Source: Harmonia axyridis (taxonomy: Eukaryota > Arthropoda > Insecta > Coleoptera > Coccinellidae). Taken from it: a stretch of 64,000 nt of DNA. The translations under genes and the position numbers were made by a program. This document shows positions 1-12,091 of the stretch, piece after piece. The stretch lies in contig NC_059502.1 in assembly GCF_914767665.1 (NCBI RefSeq), positions 60,060,031 to 60,124,030 on the forward strand, written 5' to 3'. Within the stretch, counting starts at the first letter, position 1, and each line of letters starts with the position of its first letter. The notes beneath the pieces were generated by a model. It saw nothing but the letters and a program-made list of their open reading frames with translations. It was not told where the DNA came from and ran no database searches.

Positions 1-880
1 TAACTTTCTACTTAATTAGTTTTCGACCAAAACGTTCATTTTCAGAGTTTTAGATAATTGAATTCCTTATAACTTTGTTTCTCGAAAGTTTTTTATGAAC
101 CTTATATCAACCGAGATACAACCAATCAAAATGAGAAGAATTTTGTCAAAATGTCAAAAATTGGTAAAAACAAAGGTTTTGACCCTCTTACTAACAATTA
201 CCAGCAGTTCTATGGTGATTATGATAATTAACCATCAATATCGACCGAGATATCGACATATTGTAACATAGGGAGGTGGACATAATTATTTTGAACCTTA
301 ATAATCAGATCAACTGGGTAAAATCAATAAATAATAATCAAGAATTAATTGAAAATAATGAATGTATATAACCCAAAAAAGACCAGAAATGTTGGGGTTC
401 TTCGGCCCTCCTCAAGTAAACACAGGGTCCTTTTGTTGGATAACTGGACAGAGTCATCCCACTACATCCCCGAACAATCTGTAGCAGTTTCATCAAGTTC
501 GGATTTTTCTTCAGCAGGCCCCATTTTTTTGCTTTGTCACTGGACTATTATTTTGATCGACTGTATCTCAATTGATATTGGGTTTAGGAAAAAGTCAGTG
601 AATGAAAAATTATAGAGAATCTAATGATCTACAACTTTGAAAATAAACATTTTGTTCGAAAATTACTTAGTTTAGAAGTTATGAGCAAAAAACTAAAAAA
701 GTCCGAAAATGTCGAGGTTCTTCGGCCCTCCTCAAGTTAGCACAGGGTCCTCGTGTTGGATAACTTGACAGTCATCCCACATTACACCCGAACAACCTGT
801 AGAAGTTTCCTTAAGTTCGGAATTTTTTCCAGCAGACCCACTTTTTTGTATTTGTCTACTGGACTAATAATTAGTTTTTA
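1..880. repeat. Duplicated and inverted repeat block inside or beyond the last acyl-CoA synthetase intron
   Basis: A segment starting at 381 recurs as a direct copy 320 bp later at 701; both contain GGTTCTTCGGCCCTCCTCAA and a diverged run of about 180 bp. Bases 1-60 resemble the reverse complement of about 614-676, so the block also has foldback symmetry. No coding exon of the flanking gene was recognised here, so its final exon is probably outside the window. Confidence 0.55.
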
Positions 881-930
881 CAAAGTGAGTAAGTTCAATA
901 TCATTGCCTCGAGTCTGGATCATTACTAAC

Positions 931-3900
931 CATTTTCCAAATGCGGTAGACCGACCACTGCTGCTATTTCAACAGAAGGATGGGTGGTGAGGGCATTCTC
1001 CAATGTTCCGGGACTGATTACGTTCCCTTGATATTTCAACATTTCTTTTATTCTATCAACAACATAGAAGCACCTATCGTTATCATAGTATACAATATCA
1101 CCAGTTTTCATGTAACCATCAGAGTCGAAGTCTTTCGAAGAATCTTCATTGTAATATCCAACCATTCCTAGTTTTGTTTTTACTCTGAGTTCACCTTGCT
1201 TGTTAGGACCCAAAATTTCTTCAGTTTCTGGATCCACCACCTTAAAATTAGTAAAAAATGATTAAATCTCCATAAACCTAATTAATACACAGTAAAGATA
1301 CGACTCATATTACTAATGCAAAGAAGAGATAAAATTCCAATAGCAATGGCGACGCTAGGGTTAGGCCAGAGAGGCCCGAGCCCCCCAAAATATTTGCTGC
1401 CTCCTCCCTCTAAAATTTGACATACTAAGGGTTAAATAATTACAAGAATAGAATAATAATAACATTATTAATATAATTTCGATTTACTTTGCCCCCCTCA
1501 ATAAAAATCCGGCCCCGCTGCTGTTTTTGAAAGCTGGCGTCAAATATAAAGGGTGTTTTTTTAGAGCTATAGAACTTTAAATTGCAATAAAACAACGATG
1601 GATTATTCGATTGACATGAATTTCATTTATCCGCAAGATAATCTTGTGGCATTACATTTCAAATATGATTTCTGGCATATGACCGCCACGGCTGGCTCGG
1701 ATGTAGTCCAATATGGACGTCCAATTTTCGATGACTTTTTCCAACATTTGTGAACGTATATCGGCAATAACACGGCGAATGTTGTCTTCCAAATGGTCAA
1801 GGGTTTGTGGCTTATCCGCATAGACCAAAGACCTTACATAGCCCCACAGAAAGTAGTCTAGCGGTGTTAAATCACAAGATCTTGGAGGCCAATTCACAGG
1901 TCCAAAACGTGAAATTAGGCGGTCACCAAACGTGTCTTTAAATAAATCGATTTTGGCACGAGCTGTGTGACATGTTGCGCCGTCTTGTTGGAACCACAGC
2001 TCCTGGACATCATGGTTGTTCAATTCAGGAATGAAAAAGTTAGTAATCATGGCTCTATACCGATCACCATTGACGTTCTGGCCATCATCGTTTTTGAAGA
2101 AGTATTGACCAATGATTCCACCAGCCCATAAAGCGCACCAAACAGTCAGTTTTTCTGGATGTAACGGTGTTTCGACATACACTTTAGGATTAGCTTCACT
2201 ACAAATGCGGTAGTTTTGTTTGTTGACGTAGCCATTCAACCAGAAGTACTCTTCATCGCTAATGGACGTAGTGCGCGATACGTATTCCGCACAGAGCCAT
2301 TATTTTCGAGATGAAATTGCACTATTTGCGAGCGTTGTTCAGGCGTGAGTCTATTCATGATGAATTGCCAAACCAAACTGAGAATAAATCACTTGACAGC
2401 TGTTAAATCGGTTGCCATTTTGAACAGTAATGCCTACTTAAAGTTATATACCTCGAAAAAAAACACCCGTTAGTATGAGCAGTCAATTTAATAATTCTCT
2501 TATCAATATCGATTTGAGGGAATGGAGGTACAAGTAGAAGTTTTCCAAATTGTTTGGTCTAGTCTAGATTATCTGAATTCTGAGTTAGTATTTTGATATT
2601 ATGATTGGGATTCATGATCTTAATTCGACCATGTTGACTACTGACTACTGTTGTATTTGAAGATACGATGCATCAACGTTTTGAAAATTCAGAATTTTAA
2701 TTAGCCTTAAAAATAAAATTTGAAAGATTAAAAAAATATTCTAAAAATTATGAATAAATAAATTATAATAAACTGATCTAAGAATGCACTCAAAACAAAG
2801 TATAACGATCATAAAACTCTGCCCACACAATTTACAACAATGCTGGTGTTACCGAGCTTGCTATGTTGAATATTCTTGTCTCTTCTGAATTTTTATACAT
2901 CCCATGTAAACCTTTCGAGCCAAGTATTCCCACTAAAAATATTCAGGTGAAGTTAAATCCGGTGGACTTGCCGGCCAGGGCAAATGAGCCGGCCAGGAAA
3001 AGTTCTGTTTGAAAATAATTTCCACAAATATTTTAATATTTAACAACAATTATTTCGCCAATACCTATACTGCTACTCCTTCAAGTTGGAAACACAATTT
3101 ATATATGTTAGGAAATAGGAACGAATGGAAATCGTGAATCTTTATGATATCTTCCTATTCTGATATTTTCAACAAAAATGATTACCTTATACCAACAACC
3201 AGTAATTGGTGTACCACAGCTGTCTGGTTTGTTCTTGAACCATTCCACTTCTTCAGGTTTTCCTAAATCGAAGACCAAAATCATACCACAAGATTCTGTC
3301 AGTCCATAAGTTTGAACTATGAGGGTGTTTGGAATGATTTTCCTCAATCTGAAATTAATTTCATTCGGCAGTGTTACTCCACCAATCATCAATAACTTCA
3401 ATGACGAAACATCGACGCCATCTTCAAGAGGAGATTTGATGAATTGACAACACTGGTATGCTGTGGCTACAACCATAAAGACCTGAAAAGAATATCAGGA
3501 GTTTATCGATCGATTCTTCATAAGGTTATTTCTTTCCTATTTTGTAATATTCTCAATATACAGGCTGTTCTAAAAGCTCTATAGTATACTTTTAAACCCG
3601 TGAAAACGCCTGAATTTGACCTTACGCCACTTTACAATTGAGCGTATGCTAACGCGAACAAAATAATACTACTATTTTGTTTGCATCAGCATAATCAATT
3701 GCTCAATTGTGAAGAACTACAAGAAAATATCGAAATCATATTTTCAGGGAAAAATAATAAATCCCAACAAGAAACAATAACGCTGTCATTTAATCCACTG
3801 AAGATGTTCCCTTTCATAATTAAAGAAATTGATATATACTAGTGGAAACAATTAAAGGATCAAAATAAAATTCAAAAATTTTAGCGCTTTTTCAAATGGC

Positions 3901-6900
3901 TGTATTTTTGATAAATATGGTCGTATCTCAATTTGAAAATAAACTTTTTGAGGCTTTAGAGTTTAGAGCAATGTGTATCGCCCTATCCGAATGAATACAG
4001 TAAATAAAACTTGATTTTCACAGGATTTTAGGAAAGTGCGTTATCCAAAACTAAATCCAACTAATGCCAACGTTTCGCGGATATATGTATTTCCACTTTT
4101 TCAGGGCTACAAGAGAGAAATTTACGAAGATAAAATAATGTACAATCATTTACATTAAATTATTAATTTCTTAAACTGCTTCGAAACAAATTCTAAACAC
4201 GCACACATATACAATAAAAGATGATAAAAATATATTGATCTAAATACAGATTAAAATTCATTTCATTTTGTCCAAATAATGAGTAATCAGAAAGCAGATC
4301 ATAGTTCTTGATTCGTTTTCGAATTACTGGGTGTTTTTGAAAAATGAATCAGTTAATTATAAATGAATTATCATTTTAGAGATATAGAGGAGAATTGTTC
4401 TTTTTTAAATGAGACACGCTATATATGACTTGATGACAATTATACGATGGATTAAAAATTTATTCAATTTCGAAATCAATGAAAAACTCCATATCTCCTC
4501 TTATAAACTATGTTGAAAAATATAGGGTTCCATTCAAGAAACACCAACTTTCCTCTACCTATATCCCTAAAACGTTAATTTATTTCCAAAATCTTTTATC
4601 CATAATATATAAGCCATAAAAATTACGGAAAAAACGTTTAAAAATGTTTTCAATATATCTCAAACAGATACCAAAATATAGGGAAATATTTGAAACGGTC
4701 ATTTTTCAGAAACGCCCTGATGTAACTTGAAAATGAATCGCGATATCTATGATCTACTTTCTGATATCTTATTATTTCGAAATAAGAGATCGAAAGATTG
4801 AAGAATTTTTCTATAAGATTCTATCGGATTTGTTATCACGAAAATAATAATTAGTATTTAGAATTATTTCACAATATTTATCTTGAATTTTCTATAGTTC
4901 TGATGCTGTTATAATCTTGAAATTTCGCAAGGGGCTTGAAATTATCATTCACATCAACATCTAGTTCATTTTATTCATGACAATGCCGGATTCCTCATAT
5001 ATTATTGTTATTGATATTCAGATGATTGTCACTTTGACTCTATTAAAAGGTCTAGTTCAATCCTAAATAAGGCTACGATAGCTTACCTTATATTTGTCGA
5101 CCATGTTCCATATTTGGCTCATGTCATAATGTTTACACAATATTCTTGCACCACCGTCTCTAATAGATCTGATCAGGGTTATTGCATACGAAATCCAATT
5201 CGGTGTGGTGAATACTAGAGTAACAGGTATGGGAAATCCACTAAAAAATATAATATTTCTGTAGAGACAATCAAAACTCTATTATGCTCACATAATATGA
5301 AGAATGTCTTTACTAGACGCAAAAAATTTGAAATTATCAACAATGCTTTTAGATTTTAGAGCTGATTTATTTCCGATATCATTCAAAAAAAAATGTCAAT
5401 AAAAAATTGTCATGTGCATAATGATATGAGGTATACATTTTTGAAATCAACAAAAATGAGGAAAGCTTTGAAACAACATATGCCTGTTTACAGTTTCATG
5501 ATCTACATTGGCGCAAATTGGCATATGAATGAACGAGAGCCCAAAAACTCTCAACCTTCATCATTTACAAAATCTCTGCTCGATCAAATCTGTTGTATCG
5601 AAATTATTGTATAATTTTTTCTCGATATTCTATGGTATTTTTCAGGCAGAGATACTTGCAATAGAAAGATGTGTAGAAATTAACCTAGCAAGAAACTATC
5701 AGAAATGTGATTAAGCAAAACATCCTGATAGTCAGGCTGCAATCGAAGCACTGAGCTCACATATCATCGATATTAAGATGGTATTGGAGTGGCGAAGAAA
5801 ACTCAGTGAAATAGGCAAGATAAACAAGGATTTTTAACAACATTTGTCTTAGATACTTACCTAGTTCGCGAAAGAATGGTGAAATGAGAAAAGCATATTC
5901 CTTTAGCTATCCCAGTTGTTCCGCTACTGAATATAATCATACCGGTCTTGTCGTTACTGTCTAATTTTACTGGTTGGAAATCTTCTATTTCTTTCTTCGA
6001 GGCTCTTGAGAATTCTTCGAATGAGATATGTCCTTTATTGTTCTCACCAAAAACGACGATTTTGATATTGAGTTCCCCTAATCTCAATGCTTCCTCCACG
6101 CACTCGAGATTGTCTTCATCCACAAATAATATTTTTGGTGTAACCTTCTTCAGTATAAATGCTTTATCTCTAGGAACATCAAGTGGATTCAAGAATGTCA
6201 CTATACTTCCGTTGAATAAACCAGCTATGTAAGGAACACAAGTATGTTTATTGTTCCATGAACAAATTGCAACAATGTCGTCATCGCCAAGTTTGAGTTT
6301 TTTCAAATTTATAGCCACTCTCTTAGTGTCTTCCAGAAGCTCACCGTACGTGACTGTTTCATCTGTGTCCACCATGAACTGAAAGAAAAAGAAATACGTC
6401 AGCATGTATGCCAAATGCATTTCATAAAATTAAAAATTTGTGGGTTCAGGAACATAGTTCTTCGTCATTTTGTCAACACCCAAAGTTATTTAACATATAG
6501 ATTTCTAATGATTATTTAAGTAGGCCTGTCAACCTGTTCCAACAGGCTCAATCGGTTTGTATTGGAATGAATTATTCATTTCTTCTTTCATTTAGCGGTT
6601 TACGAGCTCGCTCAATTTGAGATAGATTTTTCTTCGAATTGGTTTATGTTCATCTTAAATTCTTTCATCTATCCACAGTCTTTCGACTTATTTCCACATG
6701 GATCGCTGACAAAAATTTCAGAGATATACAAGAACAACCCAGTTACAATAAACTTTTTGAAGTATGCAATGTACAGGGTTGGCAAATAAGCGAGGTAAGC
6801 GGCTATATCCCAGGATCCACTCATCGTAGAGACTTGCGGTAAAAATTTGAAAGAAGAAGATATTCTTCAACTGATGCACTGCGAAAATTCAAATTGGGTG

Positions 6901-9201
6901 TTTAAGTTCTGACAGAAACAGAAATCCTATCAAATTTGTATGAAAAAACCAAAAGGTCGCAAAGCGATAGCTTCAGGCGTTCTGGAATTATGGCCGAAAA
7001 AAGATATTCTTCAACTGATGCACTAAAAAACTAAATTGTGTCTTCTTTCGGCCATAACTTCAGAACGCCTGAAACTATCGCTTTGCGACCTTCAGGTTTT
7101 TTCATGCAAATTTGATGGAATTTCTGTTAAGAAAATCCTATCATTATATTTGAAATTTCGGAATAAAATGAACAAAACAATGAACTTCTGACTTAGCTTC
7201 CCCTATCGAAAGCAGCAAAAACAAATTTATCATGAGTAAATTTTGTCCTCAATCAACAAGATATTATCTTTCAGACGAGATATAATTTGATCAAAAATGT
7301 TGAGCCAAACTTAAGTAACAGGCATTTCAATCAGCCAGATTTCTCCCTTTCACCTACCCTTATTTGATGTCGTAAAATCGAAAGTGACAATACAAAAAGT
7401 TAGAGAATTTTCCAAGGATTACAGTGATGATATTTTTTCTTCAACTTCATATGAAACATTTTCGATTAAAATTAATGTTTCTACTCGACGGTAGCTATTA
7501 CGCCCCCTAGCGGTAGAGGTATGAACTTCAAAACAATTTCCAGTGTGTTTTCTTGTACACTTTAGTGGTAAAATTTTTCACCGCAAGTCTCTACGACGAG
7601 TGCAGGATCCTGAGATATAGCCGCTTACCTCGCTTATTCGCCCGTCCTGTACAATTGGAAATATCGAACTTTCCATTGCTAACATAACTACTGATCTCAA
7701 TTAAGAGGGGAATTTTCCAAGAATATCCCTTGAGTTGAGTCCTTTGTGGTTCAGCCAGGAGCTGAACCCCGCTCTCTGAACAACTGAATGCTAATGGAGA
7801 AGGTTTCAATATCAGGGGCTAACGTAATACTATCACCTCCAATCATTTGCTATACATGGATTATTCAAAACCATTGAGTTCAAGAACACATAACAGGCAA
7901 CAAAAACCACAAGCAAATTTTGGTCAGACTAGTGGAGGATTTAATGAAGTTGTAAGGATGGTTTTCGAGCTGAACAAGTGAAGTGAAAAACCAATCGATT
8001 TTTTTAATTGACAAGAGATAAAAGCAATGAAATCGAACGATTTTTACAAATACCTAGGACTGAAACACAACTGAGCTCATTAGGAAAACCAACAATATTT
8101 CAAAAACTAATCTCAACACCAAGAAGCATGACGAGAGCATGTTCAGTTCTAACATACTCTTTCGTTATAATTCTATGGAGCAAGATAGATATAGAAAAAT
8201 TGCAACGCAAAATGAGAATTTTGATGACAAAAGCACACAAGCACCATATGAAAAGCAGCATTCATTGAGAGGACAACATTGCCGTGGAATAAAGAAGGCT
8301 GGGTCTGCTAGACATCATGGAACTTGCTCAAGGGTAAATAAATAGCATGCCTACCAACATACTTTTCAAAGACGAATCAAGTCACAGACGTCAGAGGTCT
8401 ACCAAACATTGTGTGAAGCAGACGAATCAATACCTTTACAACCTCGTTTATAACTGCACCAGGAGCATTTTTCATACAACCATCAGACAATTCCAGAAAA
8501 ACGGCAAAGATAGATAGAAGTCCCTGAAAGGACGATAATAAAATTCCTAGGAGGTGACGGACAGGTCCTGAGGTCCAAGGATGGGTAAGATCGCGTGAAA
8601 GAGCACCAGAGGGACCACAAAGACCGGACACAAACGAAATCTCTCTGATATTTTAAACATAAGGAATTGTGTTAATGTTCCCTAGAGTTACTACGAGAAA
8701 ATTTTTCTCTCCTGGGCTAATAGGCTGAAGTGGGGGATAATTATTTCAAAAAATTTTTGGAACCTGATTTTGATTCAATCTAACAAGCGTACCAAGTATT
8801 TTATTTATTGATCAGTTCTCAAGCTACGTGTTTGTCATATTTTCAACAAAATACAAAAAGCGTCATGTACGTGTATCAGGAAAATAAAAGATGTAATAGG
8901 TACCAAGCGTAGCCTAATAATTCTAAAAGGCTATATCCACAACTGACAATATTACCATCAGCAGTGCCAAAAAAAAAAATCAAAGAACTGAACCATAAAC
9001 GCATAAATTGAGTTAGAGGTGGACTAACCTGTGCAATTTTATCTTTATGTAGCTTCATTTTGTGGAATAATTCATATCCTAAACCATGTTCCGGTGGTAG
9101 TTCTTCATCTGGCATTTTCATGATATACTCGTGATCATCTGAAAAAACAAGAATTAAGTGGTCACAAACCAAATATAAATGAGAAAATATTTACCTGACA
9201 T
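931..9201 (-). CDS. Luciferin 4-monooxygenase-like acyl-CoA synthetase (ANL superfamily), 3' end beyond window
   Basis: Six exons read on the minus strand: 9195-9201, 9029-9138, 5861-6378, 5087-5240, 3186-3482 and 931-1240. All visible junctions are GT/AG and the phases join to one open frame of 465 codons plus one base. The start ATG at 9199-9201 gives MS then DDHEYIMKMPDEE; the first intron is only 56 bp. Adenylation motifs are visible: SSGTTGIAKG at residues 190-199 (P-loop), YGLTES at 322-327, TGD at 408-410 and the hinge-like VVDRIKEMLKYQG near 422. This family (firefly luciferase, 4-coumarate-CoA ligase-like, often peroxisomal) activates a carboxylate with ATP and transfers it to CoA. 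Family length is about 540-550 residues, so about 80 C-terminal residues, including the catalytic C-domain lysine and any peroxisomal signal, lie left of base 1. The exon 6 donor is at 929-930. Luciferase activity itself cannot be inferred. Introns hold several transposon fragments but no coding exon is broken. Confidence 0.9.
1348..1541. repeat. Short MITE, family with GGCGACGCYAG termini, copy 1
   Basis: The termini are TGGCGACGCTAGGG on the left and AAGCTGGCGTC on the right. The same sequence in the opposite orientation is present at 13921-14060, including the shared interior AATTTGACATACT / AGTATGTCAAAATTT. It has no coding capacity and lies in an intron of the acyl-CoA synthetase gene, directly beside a rosa-like element. 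Confidence 0.6.
1549..2470 (-). mobile_element. DD41D (rosa-like) Tc1/mariner element, copy 1, deleted
   Basis: The element is bounded by TA at 1547-1548 and 2471-2472. Termini are AAGGGTGTTTTTTTAGAG on the left and, reverse complemented on the right, ACGGGTGTTTTTTTTCGAGG. The minus-strand frame 1652-2239 encodes the C-terminal catalytic part: LNGYVNKQN, WFQQDGATCHTARA and CDLTPLDYFLWGY. There are 41 residues between the second and third catalytic Asp, the DD41D spacing of the rosa group. The region between the N-terminal helix-turn-helix and the first Asp block is missing. The junction here (around 2255-2268) is a shortened version of the one shared by other copies. Confidence 0.9.
2473..3107. 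other. AT-rich intron sequence, nothing recognised
   Basis: This is part of the acyl-CoA synthetase intron 1241-3185. No coding, RNA or repeat signature was seen apart from general AT richness. Confidence 0.4.
4328..4722. repeat. Inverted-terminal-repeat MITE in acyl-CoA synthetase intron
   Basis: The left end CTGGGTGTTTTTGAAAAATG and the reverse complement of the right end (CAGGGCGTTTCTGAAAAATG, around 4703-4722) match over about 20 bp. The interior is AT-rich and non-coding. It lies in the intron 3483-5086. The rest of that intron (3483-4327 and 4723-5086) shows nothing recognisable. Confidence 0.45.
5510..5565. repeat. Partial copy of palindromic TCAGGAGCT MITE family
   Basis: The segment with GGCGCAAATTGGCATATGAA and ACGAGAGCCCAAAAACTCT matches one arm of the palindromic family described at 49208-49345. 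It lies in the intron 5241-5860. Confidence 0.4.
5643..5832 (+). pseudogene. Non-LTR retrotransposon RNase H fragment
   Basis: The plus-strand reading gives AEILAIERCVEINLARNYQ, then after a stop DSQAAIEALSSHIIDIKMVL, which matches the RNase H domain (acidic-site DSQAAI motif) of jockey/I-type retrotransposons. It is antisense to the host gene and lies in the intron between its third and fourth exons. Its recognisable end is 28 bp from the exon 3 donor at 5860. An in-frame stop and truncation at both ends show it is dead. Confidence 0.6.
6772..7651. repeat. Foldback MITE, TACAGGGTGGGCAAATAAGC family, copy 1
   Basis: The left end reads TACAGGGTTGGCAAATAAGC and the right end is its reverse complement (ending TCCTGTA at 7651). 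Each arm carries GAGGTAAGCGGCTATATC and GGATCC. The centre contains inverted copies of a motif with GGTCGCAAAGCGATAG, with the fold point near 7010-7050. The left arm has lost much of its outer sequence relative to the right arm. It is non-coding and lies in the 2.65-kb intron 6379-9028 of the acyl-CoA synthetase gene. Confidence 0.75.
7980..8500 (+). pseudogene. Non-LTR retrotransposon reverse-transcriptase C-terminal fragment
   Basis: Two overlapping plus-strand frames give pieces such as SVLTYSFVIILWSKIDIEKL, MRILMTKAHKHHMKSSIH and, in another frame, ARHHGTC. Together they resemble the thumb and post-RT region of an insect non-LTR polymerase. Frameshifts separate the pieces. It lies in an intron and antisense to the host gene. 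Subfamily assignment is uncertain. Confidence 0.5.
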
Positions 9202-9204
9202 TGT

Positions 9205-10236
9205 GAAAGCTGATATTATTTTTCCAGATGTTTAAATTGATGAGAACCGAGTGGAAGCAGCACTATATTAACTCCTCGGAAGTTATTTGAGGATGTGAAA
9301 AAACATGGAGTATGTGAGCTAGTGAGATCAGCTCATCCGAAATTTATTGGAAAATTGATTTTAAATAAGATAAAAAAGATATTACAAATTTGTGAAACTC
9401 GATAGATTTTAAAATCGCTGGAATTTTCTTTTATCCAGTGGCGAACAAACATAAATTTAATTGATAAAATATAAAGTAGGTACATCAATTCAAGGTAGGT
9501 ATATCATAAATGGGAAAGTAATTTTTCGTAAAGATCAAGACATTATTCAATTGTCAGAATATTGAAATGAAACGCTGATGAAGACCCTCCAAACATCGGC
9601 TTCGAACACTTATTTCTTTACAATATTAAATATCTAGTAGAAAGTAGCAATGAATAAAGAATGAAAGACTCTATGAAATGTTCTCCCTTTTTAGAAAACA
9701 ATTCTCTGATTGGAAAATGAACAATTATTTTTTAAAAATCAGAGAAGACTGGAATTTAAACATATGGAATATGGGATTTCAAAAACATAAAAGTGAAACA
9801 ATAAAGCCTACCTTTCATATAAATAGTTCAGAAAAAAATGATATCACTCGAATTAAAAGTTCAGAGTTGAAAAGAAATTGCTCTCTAACGGCAAGACTGT
9901 TCAGTTAAAATAAATATGATAAATATTTGGAACAAAGAAATGCCAAACAATATCTTGCACTTCGCATTGCGAGAATTTATTGCAGAGAGATAAAAATAAT
10001 TGGAGACAATATGCAGAAGCGGAACCTTTTTTGCCTCTGTGAACCTCGGGACCCTACACTTCAGCGTACCTATACTAAGCGTACCGGTTGTTCCGCCACT
10101 GCTTTTATCTACATAATCAATATTCACCCAACAACAGGTGCGATATTCAAAGGGTATCTATCATTTATCGTTATTTTACTCTATCAATCAGTTATGCAAC
10201 GGAAAATTTTCATTATAGTTATATCCTACATGTGTG
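9205..10236. other. 5' flank of acyl-CoA synthetase and intergenic AT-rich DNA
   Basis: This begins upstream of the ATG at 9201. A TAATATA run on the minus strand near 9262-9270 could be a weak TATA-like element, but no initiator was convincingly placed. The rest, up to the foldback element at 10237, shows nothing recognisable. Confidence 0.3.
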
Positions 10237-10942
10237 TACAGGGTGGGCAAACAAGCGAGGTAAGCGGCTATATCTCAGGATCCACTCATCGTAGATACTT
10301 GCGGTAAAAATTTTTACCACTAAAGTGTACAAGAAAACACACTGGAAATTGTTTTGAAGTTCATACCTCTACCGCTAGGGGGTGCAATAGTTACCGTCGA
10401 GTAGAAAAATGAATTTCACTCGAAAATGTTTCATATAAAGTTGAAGAAAAAAAATCATCACTCTATCTTTTTGAATTATCACTTTCGATTTTACGACATC
10501 AAATAAGGGCAAAAACAAATTTATCATGAGTATATTTTGTCCTCAATCAACAAGATATTATCTCTCAGACGAGATCTAATTTGCTCAAAAATGTTGAGCC
10601 AAACTGAAGTTACAGGCACTTCAATCAGTCATATTTCTCCCTTTCACCTACCTTTATTTGATGTCGTAAAATTGAAAGTGACAAACCAAAAAGATAGAGA
10701 ATTTTACAAGAATTACAGTAATGATATTTTTTCTTCAACTTCATATGAAACATTTTCGAGTAAAATTCATTTTTCTACTCGACGATAGCTATTACGCCCC
10801 CTAGCGGAAGGGGTATGAACTTCAAAACAATTTCCAGTGTGTTTTCTTGTACACTTAAGTATTAAAAATTTTCACCGCAAGTCTCTACGATGAGTGGATC
10901 CTGAGATATAGCCGCTTACCTCGCTTATTTGCCCACCCTGTA
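10237..10942. repeat. Foldback MITE, TACAGGGTGGGCAAATAAGC family, copy 2
   Basis: The termini are TACAGGGTGGGCAAACAAGC and its inverse ending CACCCTGTA at 10942. The arms of about 330 bp share GGATCCACTCATCGTAGA, the ACCGCTAGGGGG motif and TCTACTCGAC. This copy lacks most of the central GGTCGCAAAGCGATAG repeats, so it is a shorter version of copies 1 and 4. It has no coding capacity. Confidence 0.8.
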
Positions 10943-11197
10943 CAGCTCACCCACAAAATTTGGCATATGAAAGATCGTGTAGTTTCAACAAAAAAACATC
11001 ATTTAAGGAATAACTATCTTCAAAAGTTCCATAGATGTTTGTTATTATGATTTATTAATAACGAAAAAAGTATGCTCAGAAGAGTGCATAAATACAAACA
11101 CTTTCAGTTCGCTATATCATTTACTTTAAAACTTACTTTAAAATATGTTGAATTTTGTTACACCGGAAAATCTTAGAAAACAATTGAACAGAAACGA

Positions 11198-11280
11198 GTC
11201 AGGAGCTTTGATTGCACCCCTGGGTATCATATCTAACTGTATATATAGGTATGTGGTCTCCAAGGCTGCAAATGGTGCTG
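11198..11280. repeat. Palindromic TCAGGAGCT MITE family, diverged copy
   Basis: It begins GTCAGGAGCTTTGATTGC and contains GTGGTCTCCAAGGCTGCAA, matching the arms and centre of the family at 32862 and 49208. The right arm is lost. Confidence 0.45.
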
Positions 11281-11964
11281 AATTCTGTTTTGAATTTTTA
11301 TTGTTTATATAGGCTATCTATTTTTCAATATTCCTCTTGAATATTCTCTAGTGTTGATGCTGTGATCAGTTTAAAATTCCAAACGAAACTTAAATTATCA
11401 TTTCATATATGTATATTGAATTTGACCACAGATTCGGCATCAGTTAGAAGAATCTTACCGCTTGAGACCATTCTTCGCTCTGCAAAATTCGTAAATTACA
11501 TACATCGTTACGAAATGATAGAGCAATATGTTCCGGAAACGAACGCTTAAAAATAATTAGCCTTGAAAATTTCGGAGAAAATATGTAATTTGGCAATTCC
11601 CAAAAATAAGTAGCCCGGTAGTTATCTTTGTCCCATAGTGCGATCCTACTTAAGATCGTGCTGCTTGATTGGATTGTTATTAAAATAATACTCGTCCGAT
11701 TTTTACGTAGATATCAGATATAATTTTTTGGGATCTACGAATATAATATTATCAGATTTTTTCGTTTAATTTTTTTAATGCGGTAATTTTCACTAGAAGC
11801 GTATTGTTCACTAGTTAATCCATGAAGTTTTAAAGGAGTGGGGGTCGCACTCTGATTGGAATATTGAAAATAACAATGACAATGAAATATCAGAGCAGCT
11901 GCTCTCATCAAACAACAGATTATGTCATTCATAAGCTTAAAAATCTTGTAAAAAAATTAGGAAA
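11281..11964. other. AT-rich intergenic DNA, nothing recognised
   Basis: No conserved coding frame, repeat or RNA structure was seen between two members of the palindromic MITE family. Confidence 0.3.
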
Positions 11965-12091
11965 GCTAAGGAGCTTTTTAGAGGTCATTTATACGCCCTT
12001 GGAGATCACGAAACTGTACCTATATAGGTACATATATGTGACCTCCAACGGTCCAATTGGCGCATGAATGACGAGGGCTCAAAAACTCCTA
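11965..12091. repeat. Palindromic TCAGGAGCT MITE family copy
   Basis: The left arm is AAGGAGCTTTTTAGAGG and the right arm GGGCTCAAAAACTCCT. The centre contains CCTATATAGGTACATATATG with the flanking GTGACCTCCAACGGT. Overall it is an imperfect palindrome of about 125 bp. Confidence 0.55.

Noticed and set aside
9885..10127. Minus-strand frame containing SSGGTTGT, resembling the adenylation P-loop SSGTTG
   Set aside because: There is no other synthetase sequence around it, no splice context, and the gene's real P-loop exon is at 5861-6378.
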